From positions 305,027-369,026 of the forward strand of contig NZ_JAQOMR010000002.1 in the NCBI RefSeq assembly GCF_028401385.1: DNA of 64,000 nt. The letters are read 5' to 3'. The notes beneath the pieces are model-generated. The model searched no databases. It had not been told where the DNA came from and was given only the letters and a program-made list of their open reading frames with translations. Of the stretch, positions 18,921-28,152 are shown piece after piece. A program made the translations under genes and the position numbers. Numbering within the stretch: the stretch's first letter is position 1; each line of letters begins with the position of its first letter. This stretch comes from Marinicella algicola (GTDB lineage Bacteria; Pseudomonadota; Gammaproteobacteria; Xanthomonadales; Marinicellaceae).

Positions 18921-19349
18921 ATGACCGAAACCGTTTCCGCTCTCGTTTCCGATTGGGTACGCGTTGACCAGCCGATGGTCGACCGGTTCGCCGACGCAAT
19001 CGATGACCATCAGTTCATCCATGTCGATCCAGAGCGGGCGAGAACCGAAACCGCCTATGACGGCACCATCGTGCACGGCTTCTACCTTTCATCGATGCTG
19101 ACGGCCTTCGCCCGCAGCGCGCTGCCCCGGACAAAGCCAGGCGTTGTCGAGGTGAATTATGGATTCGACAAGTTGCGATTCCTTACCCCCGTCCCGGTCG
19201 GCTCGCGCCTGCGCGGAAGCTTTACGCTGGAGAGCGAGACACCAAAGGCAGGCGGCATCCTTCGCAGTTACGACGTGCGCGTTGAAATCGACGGGTCGGA
19301 ACGCCCCGCTCTTGCGGCCAGCTGGCTGGTTCTGACGGTCGGGGACTGA
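18921..19349 (+). CDS. MaoC-family (R)-specific enoyl-CoA hydratase
   Basis: Hotdog-fold hydratase of 142 residues that adds water to trans-2-enoyl-CoA to give (R)-3-hydroxyacyl-CoA. The catalytic Asp/His motif is seen as FADAIDDHQFIHVDP, followed by GTIVHGFYLSSML. The ATG at 18921 is preceded by GGAGG. It is first in a rightward operon with an SDR, a thioesterase and a thiolase, in an order that makes sense for one turn of beta-oxidation. Frame intact. Confidence 0.88.
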   Translation: MTETVSALVSDWVRVDQPMVDRFADAIDDHQFIHVDPERARTETAYDGTIVHGFYLSSMLTAFARSALPRTKPGVVEVNYGFDKLRFLTPVPVGSRLRGSFTLESETPKAGGILRSYDVRVEIDGSERPALAASWLVLTVGD

Positions 19350-19422
19350 GATCGAGGAAACGGGTCAGCGGCGCGCGACAGAAACGAAATTGGTCAAGAC
19401 AAACAATTCGGAGGAGATACAT

Positions 19423-20339
19423 ATGTCAGTTTCATTCAAGGATCAGGTGGCGATCATCACCGGCGCTGGCGGCGGACTGGGTCGCTCGCACGCCCTCACG
19501 CTCGCCAAACACGGCGCAGCGGTTGTGGTGAACGATTTCGGCGGCGCGCGTGATGGCAGCGGCGGTACTACAGAGGCCAGCGAAGCCGTGGTGCGGGAGA
19601 TCACCGAGGCGGGCGGGCGCGCCATCGCCAATGCTGGCAACGTCACCGCAGAGGCCGATATGCAACAGATGGTGGGCCAGGCGCTTTCGGCCTTCGGACG
19701 GATCGACGTGCTGATCAACAATGCGGGTATCCTGCGTGACAAGTCCTTCGCCAAAATGGAGATCGAGGATTTCCGGCGCGTGGTCGAAGTCCACCTGATG
19801 GGCACGACAATCGCGACCAAGGCGGTCTGGGCACAAATGCGCGAACAGAAATATGGCCGGATCCTCGTCACATCATCGACGTCGGGCAGCTATGGCAATT
19901 TCGGGCAGTCCAATTACGGCGCCGCCAAGATGGGCGTATTGGGGCTGATGAACGTGCTCCATCTCGAAGGTGCGAAATACGGCATCCATGTCAACGCCAT
20001 CGTCCCCACCGCGGCGACGCGGATGACCGGCGACATGATGGATCCGGCCATGCTGGAACTGCTTGCGCCCGAACTGGTATCGCCCGCAGCGGTATGGCTG
20101 GTGAGCCGTGATGCCCCCTCGCGCATTGCGCTGCTTGCAGGCGCTGGCACCGTCGCCCGCCTTGCGCTGGTCGAAAGCCAGGGGTCTGCTTCACTGGTCA
20201 GGACTTCACGCCCCAAAGTGTGGGAGAACGTTTCGACGAAATAGCGAACCTCAACGACGAGATCGAAGTGATGACCGGTCTCGACCACGTCGATCGGATC
20301 ATCGCCAACGCACGCGAGGCTCTCGGGAAGAGGGGTTAG
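19423..20339 (+). CDS. SDR-family 3-hydroxyacyl-CoA dehydrogenase, MFE-2-like (frame break)
   Basis: Short-chain dehydrogenase of about 305 residues, resembling the dehydrogenase part of peroxisomal-type multifunctional enzyme 2. NAD-binding GAGGGLGRSHAL is near the start, NNAG at about residues 100-103, the catalytic Ser in SSTSGSYGN and Tyr-x-x-x-Lys in YGAAK. It probably oxidises the (R)-3-hydroxyacyl-CoA made by the MaoC protein. One G is missing in a G run at about 20184; the tail continues in the next frame as VCFTGQDFTPQSVGERFDE to the stop at 20339. The start is set by GGAGGAG before ATG. Confidence 0.87.
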
Positions 20340-20343
20340 AGCG

Positions 20344-20821
20344 ATGAGCGAACGGCTCCCACCCCTTTCGCCCGGCGCTTACGCCTGGCTCTACGAGACA
20401 GCGCCGCAATGGAACGATTGCGACATCTACGGTCACGTCAACAACGTGTCCTACCTTTCGTATTTCGACACGGCGATGAACATAGCACTGCTGGAGCATG
20501 GGGCGCTCGACCTTGCGGCCGAGGCCGAAGGTCCGATCGGCCTGGTGGTCCAGAACGGCGCTCAATTCTTCAAGGAAATCACTTTTCCCGCCCGGCTCGG
20601 CATCGGCGTCCGGATCGAAGCGATCGGCCGGACCAGCCTGACCTGGGGTTTCGGCCTTTTCGAACAGCCGGATGCGACATGCTGCGCAAGGGGCCGTTCT
20701 CGTCCATGTCTATGTCGACCGGGCCACCCGACGCCCAACATCGCTCACGGCTGAACTGCGGTCCTGCGCAGAAGCGCTGTTTCGCGATCCTGCCGCCGAC
20801 AACAAGGAGACCCCGCAATGA
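20344..20821 (+). CDS. 4-hydroxybenzoyl-CoA-type thioesterase (two frame breaks)
   Basis: Hotdog thioesterase of about 159 residues. The active-site segment WNDCDIYGHVNNVSYLSYFD carries the Asp that is catalytic in the family. Two single-base losses, near 20682 and 20696, move the C-terminal part (MLRKG, then AVLVHVYVDRATRRPTSL) through two frames; the final frame ends in TGA overlapping the thiolase ATG by three bases. It could release a product or relieve CoA sequestration in the pathway. Confidence 0.82.
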
Positions 20822-22018
20822 GGGAAGCCGTCATCGTTTCGACCGCCCGCACGCCGATTGGAAAGGCGTATCGCGGCGCATTCAACGCCACCAGCGCACC
20901 CCGGCTGATCGGCCATGCCATCGAACACGCCGTCTCCCGCGCAGGCGTTGACCCCGCACAGATCGAGGATGTCGTGATCGGCGCCGCCCTTCAACAGGGC
21001 ACCACCCATATGAACATTGCCCGCACGGGCCTTTTGCGCGCCGGCCTTCCCGTGACCGTGGCGGGCCAGAGCGTCGACCGGCAATGCGCGTCGGGCCTGA
21101 TGGCGATTTCAATCGCTGCCAAGCAGATCATCGCCGACGGGATGTCTATTACAATCGGCGGTGGCGTCGAGCAGATATCTCTGGTTCAAACGTCCGAAAT
21201 GAACACGCGCCACTGGCAGGACCCCTGGATCAACGAGCAGATTCCGGCGACCTATATGTCGATGGTGGAGACCGCTGAAATCGTTGCCCGCCGCAATGGC
21301 GTGAGCCGCGCGGCACAGGACGCCTACGCCCTCCAGTCGCAGCAGCGCACCGCCGCCGCACAGGCTGCTGGCAAGTTTGACGACGAGATCGTGCCGATCA
21401 CCACGGTCATGCAGGTCACCAATCGCGAGACCGGCGAGACCACGATGAAGGAAATCACGCTGGAACGCGACGAGGGCAACCGTCCCAGCACGACGCTGGA
21501 AGGGCTGGCCGGCCTCGCCCCGGTCTTCAGGGACGGTCAGCAGGTGCAGCAAGGGGAGTTCGTGACGCCAGGCAACGCCTCGCAATTGTCCGATGGCGCT
21601 TCGGCAGCGGTCCTGATGGAGCGGCGCGAAGCGGAACGCCGGGGGCTCTCCCCGCTCGGCCTCTATCGCGGGATCGCAGTGACTGGCGTATCGCCGGAAG
21701 AAATGGGCATCGGCCCGGTACCTGCGGTCAGCAAGCTGCTTTCGACCCACGGCCTGAGCGTCGGCGACATCGGCCTTTGGGAGCTGAACGAGGCCTTCGC
21801 CGCCCAGGTCATACCCTCGCGCGACCAGCTTGGAATTCCGGACGAACTGCTGAACGTGAACGGCGGTGCGATCTCGATCGGCCATCCTTACGGCATGTCG
21901 GGCGCGCGCATGGTCGGCCACGCCCTGATCGAGGGAAACGGCGCGGCGCGCGCTATGTCGTCGTCACCATGTGCGTGGGCGGCGGTATGGGCGCGGCGGG
22001 GCTTTCGAAGTCCTGTAG
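20818..22018 (+). CDS. Acetyl-CoA acyltransferase (thiolase) (two frame breaks)
   Basis: Thiolase of about 400 residues catalysing the last step of beta-oxidation, cleaving 3-oxoacyl-CoA with CoA. The nucleophile is Cys90 in [10 protein letters not shown]; the His is in [16 protein letters not shown], and the second Cys in [16 protein letters not shown]. One base is missing near 21946 and one T near 22004; with both restored the protein ends GLFEVL at 22018, the usual family ending. It overlaps the thioesterase gene upstream and is the last gene before a bidirectional terminator. Confidence 0.88.
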
Positions 22019-22036
22019 GTCAGGCTTCAAAAACAA

Positions 22037-22070
22037 TGAGACGGCCACGGCGGCCGTCTCAGTTTGATCG
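22037..22070. terminator. Bidirectional intrinsic terminator between convergent operons
   Basis: TGAGACGGCC at 22037-22046 pairs exactly with 22052-22061 around a five-base loop. An A-rich stretch lies on the left and a T-rich GTTTG on the right, so it can serve both the rightward thiolase operon and the leftward thioesterase gene that ends at 22115. Confidence 0.75.
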
Positions 22071-22114
22071 TCCTGAATACTTGGCCCGCCCGGACCATCC
22101 GCACACGGGGAGCC

Positions 22115-22587
22115 TCAGCCGAGACCAGTCGGTCGATTGAGCCATACCGGGTAAGGTTCGTCCCGCTGGACCTTTTCCAGCGTCTCGAGGCGCGCCGCAG
22201 CGGCGGGCGGAAACGGGCTGCACGCGGCGCGCCGGATTTGCGGGCGACGTGCAGAAGCACCTGCTCGCACCAGGCCAGCCGCTCCCCGCTTTCGTCGAGC
22301 ATCTCCTGATAGAGGTGCATCCGCTTGGCATCGACCGCAAGCACCCGCGTGCTGATTGTGAACGCGTCACCTTCATGGCACTCGCGCTGATAGCCGATCC
22401 GCATCTCAAGCGTGTAGAGGGTGGCTTCGCTTTCGGCCCGATAGGCGTCGTCAAGCCCGACCTCCTCCATCAACGCGGTGACCGCCCGTGAAAAGGCTAT
22501 GCCATAGGCAAAGTCACCCATGTGACCGTTGAAGTCGACCCAGTCGGGAAGCACCCGGAACGCGCGCGTTGGTATCTCGGTGTTCAT
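22115..22587 (-). CDS. Thioesterase, hotdog fold, betainyl-CoA-thioesterase-like (frame break)
   Basis: About 158 residues with the hotdog active-site region LPDWVDFNGHMGDFAYGIAF, the Asp being the probable catalytic residue, and RIGYQRECHEGD. The family includes betainyl-CoA thioesterases and similar short acyl-CoA hydrolases. One base is missing near 22213; the end then reads PPAAAARLETLEKVQRDE to a TGA at 22115. As printed, the frame would run on antisense to nothing sensible. Its ATG overlaps the stop of the permease gene upstream by four bases, so it is the last gene of the importer operon. Confidence 0.78.
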
Positions 22588-23558
22588 GGCTTTCTCCTGA
22601 CGGCCAGACGATGGCGAAACTCGCCCACGATCCCGCGACGGAAGAGCAGAACGCAGACGATGAAGGTTGCGCCGAGTGCGGTTGTAACCGGAAATCCGGT
22701 GGTGGCGAGATAGTTCTGCAGGGTCACGACAAGCCCTGCGCCCACGATCGGGCCGGCGATGCTGCCGATGCCGCCGAGCAGGGTCATCAGGATCACCTCA
22801 CCCGACATGTGCCAGTTCACATCCGTCAGCGTGGCGAACTGGAACAGAAGCGCCTTGAGCCCGCCGGCAAGCCCGGCAAATCCAGCCGACAGAACGAAGG
22901 CGCCGAGTTTGTAGCGTTGCACCGAGTAGCCGAGGGAAATCGCTCGCTGCTCGTTTTCGCGGATGGCCTGCAGGATCATGCCGTAGGGCGAGTGCACGAT
23001 CCGCCAGATTGCGAAGATGCTGGCGACGAACACAACAGCGAAGACGTAGTAAAGCACGGTGCTGTCGGAAAGGTCGATCAGCCCGAAAAGGCGGCCGCGC
23101 GAGAAACCCTGAATGCCGTCCTCGCCGTGGGTGAAGGGGGCCTGCAGGCAGAAGAAGTAGAACATCTGCGCAAGCGCGAGGGTGACCATGGCAAAATAGA
23201 TCCCCTGCCGACGCACCGCCAGAAGCCCCATGGCCAGGCCCAGCACAAGTGCTGCACCAACCCCGGCGAGAATGGCGAGCTCGGGGGTCACCTCCCAGAC
23301 CTTCAGCGCATGCGCTGTGGCATAGGCGGAACCGCCGAAGAAAGCTGCGTGACCAAAGGACAGAAGACCGCCATAGCCAAGCAGCAGGTTGAACGCCGAC
23401 GCGAAGAGCGCAAAGCACATCAGTTTCATCAGCAACACAGGATAGACCCAGAGCGGCAAAACCATCAGTGCGGCAATAAGCACAAGCACCAGGACGCGCT
23501 GTAGCCGGTGCGGACGGGTGGTCTCTGCCACCGTCTCGAATTCCTCGGCTTCGATCAT
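22584..23558 (-). CDS. Branched-chain-type ABC transporter permease, LivM-like
   Basis: Intact integral membrane protein of 324 residues with about ten hydrophobic segments. The LivM signatures NLLLGYGGLLSFGHAAFFG (near residue 58) and TLLGGIGSIAGPIVGA (near residue 262) are present. It works with the LivH-, LivG-, LivF- and LivK-like proteins encoded just upstream. Family members import amino acids, carboxylates or aromatic acids; the surrounding CoA genes favour an organic acid. Confidence 0.9.
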   Translation of the reverse strand: MIEAEEFETVAETTRPHRLQRVLVLVLIAALMVLPLWVYPVLLMKLMCFALFASAFNLLLGYGGLLSFGHAAFFGGSAYATAHALKVWEVTPELAILAGVGAALVLGLAMGLLAVRRQGIYFAMVTLALAQMFYFFCLQAPFTHGEDGIQGFSRGRLFGLIDLSDSTVLYYVFAVVFVASIFAIWRIVHSPYGMILQAIRENEQRAISLGYSVQRYKLGAFVLSAGFAGLAGGLKALLFQFATLTDVNWHMSGEVILMTLLGGIGSIAGPIVGAGLVVTLQNYLATTGFPVTTALGATFIVCVLLFRRGIVGEFRHRLAVRRKP

Positions 23559-23559
23559 C

Positions 23560-24447
23560 TCAGTATTCCTTTCCGAAGAGACCGGCAGGGCGCACCATCA
23601 GGACGGCCGCCATGATGACGAAGATCACGATGTTCGCGGCCTCGGGGTAGAAGACCTTCGTCAGCCCCTCGACAATGCCGAGGAGGTAGCCGGTGGCAAT
23701 GGCGCCCAGGATCGAGCCCATGCCGCCGACAACGACCACCGCGAAAATGATGATAATCATGTTCGACCCCATTGTCGGGCTGACCTGAAAGATCGGTGCG
23801 GCGAGCACGCCGGCGATACCCGCAAGCGCGCAGCCGAACGCGTAGGTCAAGGTCAGCAGCAGGGGCACGTTGACCCCGAAAGCCTGCACAAGGGTGGAAT
23901 CTTCGGTTGCAGCGCGAAGATACGAGCCGATCTTGGTTTTCTCGATCAGCGCCCACGTGCCGAAGCAAACCACCAGCGATGCGACGACGACCCAACCACG
24001 GTAGATTGGCACCGTCACGAAATCGGTGCGCAGGATGCCCTTCATTTCGGCCGGAGCCGAAAAGGGTTTGCCGGATGAACCGAAGAAATGCTGGAACAGC
24101 CCTTCCAGAAGCAGCGCCAAGCCGAATGTGAAGAGCAGGCCATAAAGGTGGTCGAGATCATAGAGACGGCGCAACATGGTGCGTTCGACCAGGGCGCCGA
24201 CAAGGCCCACGATGACAGGCGCAAGCACAAGCGCACCCCAATAGCCTAGCCCCAGATATTGGCCCAGCATCCAGGCGGTGAAGGCGCCGAGCATGTAAAA
24301 GGCGCCATGAGCGAAGTTCACCACCCGCAGGAGCCCGAATATAACCGCCAGTCCGAGAGACAGCAGCGCGTAGAAAGAACCGTTGATAAGCCCGATCAAA
24401 AGCTGTCCGGTCAGCACCACCAGCGGCACGCCAAAAATCATTGTCAT
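23560..24447 (-). CDS. Branched-chain-type ABC transporter permease, LivH-like
   Basis: Intact membrane protein of 295 residues. LivH signatures are GLAVIFGLLRVVNFAHGAFY near residue 32 and VVVVGGMGSILGAIATG near residue 238. The gene lies one base upstream of the LivM-like gene and one base downstream of the LivF-like stop. Partner permease of the same importer. Confidence 0.92.
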   Translation of the reverse strand: MTMIFGVPLVVLTGQLLIGLINGSFYALLSLGLAVIFGLLRVVNFAHGAFYMLGAFTAWMLGQYLGLGYWGALVLAPVIVGLVGALVERTMLRRLYDLDHLYGLLFTFGLALLLEGLFQHFFGSSGKPFSAPAEMKGILRTDFVTVPIYRGWVVVASLVVCFGTWALIEKTKIGSYLRAATEDSTLVQAFGVNVPLLLTLTYAFGCALAGIAGVLAAPIFQVSPTMGSNMIIIIFAVVVVGGMGSILGAIATGYLLGIVEGLTKVFYPEAANIVIFVIMAAVLMVRPAGLFGKEY

Positions 24448-24448
24448 G

Positions 24449-25138
24449 TCAAACCCCCAGGGCCTTGTTCAGCGACTCGCGCCTGCCGGACAGCTCCGTC
24501 ACGGCAAAGCTGTCAATCATCCTGCCTTGATCCATGACGTAGAAATGATCCGCGATCCTGGCAGCGAAGCGAAAATTCTGTTCCACAAGAAGAACGCTGA
24601 GCCCGTACGTTTTCAGCACCTTCAGCATCTCGCCGATCCGGTCAATGATCACCGGCGCCAGACCTTCGGTCGGCTCGTCAAGCAGGATCATGCTGACGCC
24701 GGTGCGCAGGATGCGCGCGATGGCCAGCATCTGCTGTTCGCCGCCCGAGAGCTTGGTGCCCGGGCTGTGACGCCGCTCCAGGAGGTTTGGAAAAAGCGTG
24801 TAGATCTCGTCGAGTGACATTGCCTTGCCGCTACCGGCGACTACAGGCGGCAACATCAAATTCTCTTCCACGCTGAGCGAGGCAAAGATGCCGCGTTCCT
24901 CAGGCACAAAGCCGATGCCGGCATGCGCCACCCGATGCAACGGCAGGCGCAGGATCGACCGCTCATTGAACTCGATCGTTCCGCTGCGCTTGCGCACGAT
25001 GCCCATTAGACTGCGCAATGTGGTGGTCTTGCCAACGCCGTTGCGGCCCAGCAGGGTGACCGTTTCGCCCGGATAGACATCGAGATCGACGCCGTAAAGC
25101 GCCTGACTCTCTCCGTACCAGGCCTCGAGGCCGCGCAC
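24449..25138 (-). CDS. Branched-chain-type ABC transporter ATP-binding protein, LivF-like
   Basis: ATPase of about 230 residues with Walker A GRNGVGKTTTLRSLMG, signature LSGGEQQMLAIARIL, Walker B MILLDEPTEGL and the switch His region VEQN. The open frame starts at a GTG (25138), but homologues begin a few residues earlier. An ATG at 25191 that overlaps the LivG-like stop (ATGACTGA) would give a natural start (MTDASSTTRE) if one base is missing near 25155. The sequence cannot decide between the two. Confidence 0.87.
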   Translation of the reverse strand: MRGLEAWYGESQALYGVDLDVYPGETVTLLGRNGVGKTTTLRSLMGIVRKRSGTIEFNERSILRLPLHRVAHAGIGFVPEERGIFASLSVEENLMLPPVVAGSGKAMSLDEIYTLFPNLLERRHSPGTKLSGGEQQMLAIARILRTGVSMILLDEPTEGLAPVIIDRIGEMLKVLKTYGLSVLLVEQNFRFAARIADHFYVMDQGRMIDSFAVTELSGRRESLNKALGV

Positions 25139-25183
25139 TTTCAGCTGTGCAGGCCCCTGCCCTCGCGCGTCGTCGATGATGCG

Positions 25184-25978
25184 TCAGTCATCGTCCTCAG
25201 TCCCCATATAGGCTTCGCGCACGCGTGGATCGGCGCTGACCTCGGCATAATTGCCCTGCGTCAGGATCTCGCCACGCTGCAGCACGGTGATGTCGTGGCC
25301 AATGTCGGCAACAACCTTGATATTGTGTTCCACCATGAGAACGGCACAGCCTTGTGCGACATCGGCAATCAGCCGGGCCATCCTCTCGACGTCTTCCTGC
25401 CCCATGCCCGCGAGCGGTTCGTCCAGAAGCATCACCTTCGGATCGAGCGCCAGCGTGGTCGCGATCTCCAGCGCGCGTTTGCGGCCGTAGGAAAGGTCGG
25501 CCGCCCTGTGATCGGCCATGTCGGCAAGACCGACGCGGCCGAGAAGCTCCATTGCGCGCGGCCTGAGCCGTGAAAGGCTGGAGAGCGGCCGCCAGAACTG
25601 CACGGCAAGCCCGTTTGGTCTTTGCAGGGCCACACAGACATTGTCCACCAGAGACATATCTCCGAACGTGGCCGAGATCTGGAACGACCGGGCAACACCG
25701 AGACGGGCAATATCGGCCGGCGCCATCCGGGTGATATCGGTCTCGCCATACATGATCGTCCCCGCGCTCGGCTGCAGAAACTTGGTCAGCAGGTTGAACA
25801 CCGTGCTTTTGCCTGCCCCGTTCGGACCGATCAGCGCGTGGATCCGACCGTGGAGGATATCGATATCGACATCCTTGACGGCCTGGAAGTTCCCGAAAGT
25901 CTTACTGAGACCCCGTGCCGACAGTGCGGCACGGGCCCTCTCCGGCGCAATACGCGCCGAAACTTTAGCCATCATCAT
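25184..25978 (-). CDS. Branched-chain-type ABC transporter ATP-binding protein, LivG-like
   Basis: ATPase of about 264 residues with Walker A GPNGAGKSTVFNLLT, signature DLSYGRKRALEIATTL, Walker B VMLLDEPLAGM and VEHNIKVV. Three ATG codons in a row begin at 25978 behind AAAGGCGAC; longer in-frame starts run into the binding-protein gene and are not needed. Ends DDD at 25184, overlapping the probable LivF start. Confidence 0.88.
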   Translation of the reverse strand: MMMAKVSARIAPERARAALSARGLSKTFGNFQAVKDVDIDILHGRIHALIGPNGAGKSTVFNLLTKFLQPSAGTIMYGETDITRMAPADIARLGVARSFQISATFGDMSLVDNVCVALQRPNGLAVQFWRPLSSLSRLRPRAMELLGRVGLADMADHRAADLSYGRKRALEIATTLALDPKVMLLDEPLAGMGQEDVERMARLIADVAQGCAVLMVEHNIKVVADIGHDITVLQRGEILTQGNYAEVSADPRVREAYMGTEDDD

Positions 25979-25988
25979 GATGTCGCCT

Positions 25989-27193
25989 TTACCCGTCGAT
26001 GAGCGGGCAATCGCTCTGGTCGATCGGCCGGAACGCCTCGTCGCCCGGAATGGTGCGCAGGACATTGTAATAATCCCACGGGCCCTTCGCTTCCTCGGGT
26101 GTCTTCACCTGGACGAGATACATGTCATGGACGACGCGACCGTCCTTGCGCAGATAGGCATTGTGGTTGAAGAAGTCGTCGATATCCATGCCGCGCATGG
26201 TGTCCATGACCTTGGAACCGCTCTTGGCCTGGCCCGAGGCCTCTGCCGCCTTGAGATAGTTCATCACAGACGAATAGACGCCGGCGTGCACCATGGTCGG
26301 CATCTTGCCGTCCATCCGTTCGCCGAACCGCTCCGACCATGCGCGGGTTTCATCGTTCGTGTCCCAGTAAAACGCGGTCGTCAGCGTCAGGTTCTGCGCG
26401 ATATCAAGGCCGACGCCATGAACATCGGTGAGAAACAGCAACATCCCGGCGATATCCTGTCCGCCGGCGGTGATGCCGAATTCCTCGGCCTGCTTCAGCG
26501 CCGTCATCGTGTCGCCCGAGGAATTGGCAAGCGCGATCACATCTGCCCCCGAAGCCTGGGCCTGCAGCAGGTAGGATGAAAAATCAGAGGTTTCCCGCGG
26601 ATGCAGGACGTCGCCGACGACCGTACCGCCGGCAGCCTCGACAGCCGCCGTGGTATCGGACTCGAGCGCATGGCCGAATGTGTAGTCAACGGTCAGGAAG
26701 AACCACTTCTTGTCGCCTTCCAGCGTCATTGCGCGGCCGGTTCCGTTGGCAAGCGCGTAGGTGTCCCAGGTCCACTGTGCGGTCGACGGCGAACAGGAAG
26801 CACCGGTCAGGGCCGAGGAGCCCGCGGTCGATATCAGCAGTGCGGTATCGCTTTGGCGGGTGATCTCCTGCACGGCGAGCGCCACCGATGATGTCGGCAC
26901 ATCGGCAATTGCGATCACGTTCTGCTCATCAATCCAGCGGCGCGCCAGCGTCGAGCCGACATCCGGCTTGTTCTGGTGGTCACCGACGATGACTTCGACC
27001 TGCTCGCCCAGGAGCTTGCCGCCGAAGTCCTCGACCGCCATCTCTGCCGCGACTTGCGAGCCCTTGCCCGAAAGGTCGTAGTTCATGCCCGACATGTCGG
27101 TCAGGACGCCGATCCGGTACGGCTCGGCCTGCGCGCCCGCCGCGAGCGCGACAGACAAGACCGAAGTCAGAATGGCCTTTTTATTACAGTCAT
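25989..27193 (-). CDS. Branched-chain-type ABC transporter substrate-binding protein, LivK-like (frame break)
   Basis: Periplasmic binding protein of about 402 residues. After repair the signal peptide reads MTVIKKAILTSVLSVALAAG followed by AQA; one A is missing in the A run at about 27181, which hides the ATG at 27193 (ribosome site GGGAGGAG). The mature part has the type I fold: YRIGVLTDMSG, QNKPDVGSTLARRW, FFLTVDYTFGHALE. It follows the enoyl-CoA hydratase gene by 72 bases on the same strand. Substrate unknown. Confidence 0.88.
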
Positions 27194-27265
27194 AAAAATT
27201 CTCCTCCCATTTGGCACCGCTCAGGGTGCATATAAAGCCAGGCGATCCCACGCACCGACCGATGA

Positions 27266-28024
27266 TCAGGCCCCGCCGCCGCCCTCTGCAAGCAGCTTGG
27301 CCAGCATAAACTGGTCGCCCTCTGCGCCTTCGGCCCAATTCCGGCGGGCGTGGGCGTCGATGGCGGATTTGGTCATACGAAGTGGCATCGACGGAATTTC
27401 CGCGATCTCGTCAGCCCACGCCTTCGCCACCTCAAGAGCCGCACCTTGAGGAACCTTGCGGTCGGCAAGGCCGAGCGCCAGCGCCTCGTCAGCGCCGATC
27501 GTCTCGTCGCAGCACAAAACCCTCTTGGCGCGACCCGCCCCGACGCGTTCGGTGAGGAGCGACAGCCCGCCCCAACCAAGCGTCATGCCAAGGCGCACCT
27601 CCGGGAAGCGGAGATAGGCATCTTCCGCCATGACCCGGAAGTCGGCGCAAAGTGCAAGGATCGCGCCACCGCCAATGGCCGGCCCCTCAAGTGCGGCGAT
27701 GACAATTTGTGGCAGCCGCCGCCAGGCGGTGCTCATGCGTATGCCCGCATTCATCGAGAGATGCCTTGCGACAGCCGAGCCCTGCGAGTTCCAAAGTCGG
27801 GTATCCTTCAGATCAACGCCTGCAGCGAAGATTTTGGGCGTGCCAGCCAACACCACCACCGAAACGTCGGGATTGAGCGAAAGCTCAGTCGCCGCCGCCT
27901 CCAATGCCTCGATCATCGCATGATCCAGCGCATTCGCCTTCCCGCCACGGTCGAATCGCACCGTTGCGATCGCACACTGAACCTCAATCTCCACACCTGA
28001 CATTTCGGTCATTTTCCTCGCCAT
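27266..28024 (-). CDS. Enoyl-CoA hydratase/isomerase family protein
   Basis: Crotonase-fold protein of 252 residues. The oxyanion-hole segments are KIFAAGVDLKD and EGPAIGGGAILALCADFRV. Of the two acids that act in classical hydratases, the one in the FPEVRLG segment is present, but the one after GGGC (Glu144 of the rat enzyme) is Ile here. Hydration may therefore differ, or the protein may be an isomerase or act on an unusual acyl group. The ATG at 28024 is used; an ATG at 28012 has a slightly better ribosome site (GCGAGG). It is the first gene of the importer operon and is divergent from the acyl-CoA ligase. Confidence 0.85.
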   Translation of the reverse strand: MARKMTEMSGVEIEVQCAIATVRFDRGGKANALDHAMIEALEAAATELSLNPDVSVVVLAGTPKIFAAGVDLKDTRLWNSQGSAVARHLSMNAGIRMSTAWRRLPQIVIAALEGPAIGGGAILALCADFRVMAEDAYLRFPEVRLGMTLGWGGLSLLTERVGAGRAKRVLCCDETIGADEALALGLADRKVPQGAALEVAKAWADEIAEIPSMPLRMTKSAIDAHARRNWAEGAEGDQFMLAKLLAEGGGGA

Positions 28025-28042
28025 TTTCCCGCCACCATGCGA

Positions 28043-28058
28043 CATACTACTAAGTATG
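28043..28058. promoter_or_regulatory. Palindrome CATAC-N6-GTATG, candidate TetR operator 2
   Basis: CATACTACTAAGTATG lies between the divergent enoyl-CoA hydratase operon and the acyl-CoA ligase gene. With one more base on each side the arms are six bases (ACATAC and GTATGT). It matches the site at 18867-18882 beside the TetR gene except for two spacer bases, and so links both halves of the pathway to one repressor. Confidence 0.6.
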
Positions 28059-28152
28059 TTGCACATTGAAGCCCAACAATGCAATATGAAATATGCGAGG
28101 ACGAGGAGCGCGACGCGCGTCCTGAAGTTGACTTTTTCTGAAGGAGGAGAAC

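Noticed and set aside
22569..23504. 311-residue open frame on the plus strand
   Set aside because: Antisense to the LivM-like permease; composition is that of a shadow frame.
22584..27193. True leucine/isoleucine/valine importer
   Set aside because: Family architecture matches, but position inside a TetR-controlled CoA pathway argues for an organic acid substrate, so Liv gene symbols were not assigned.
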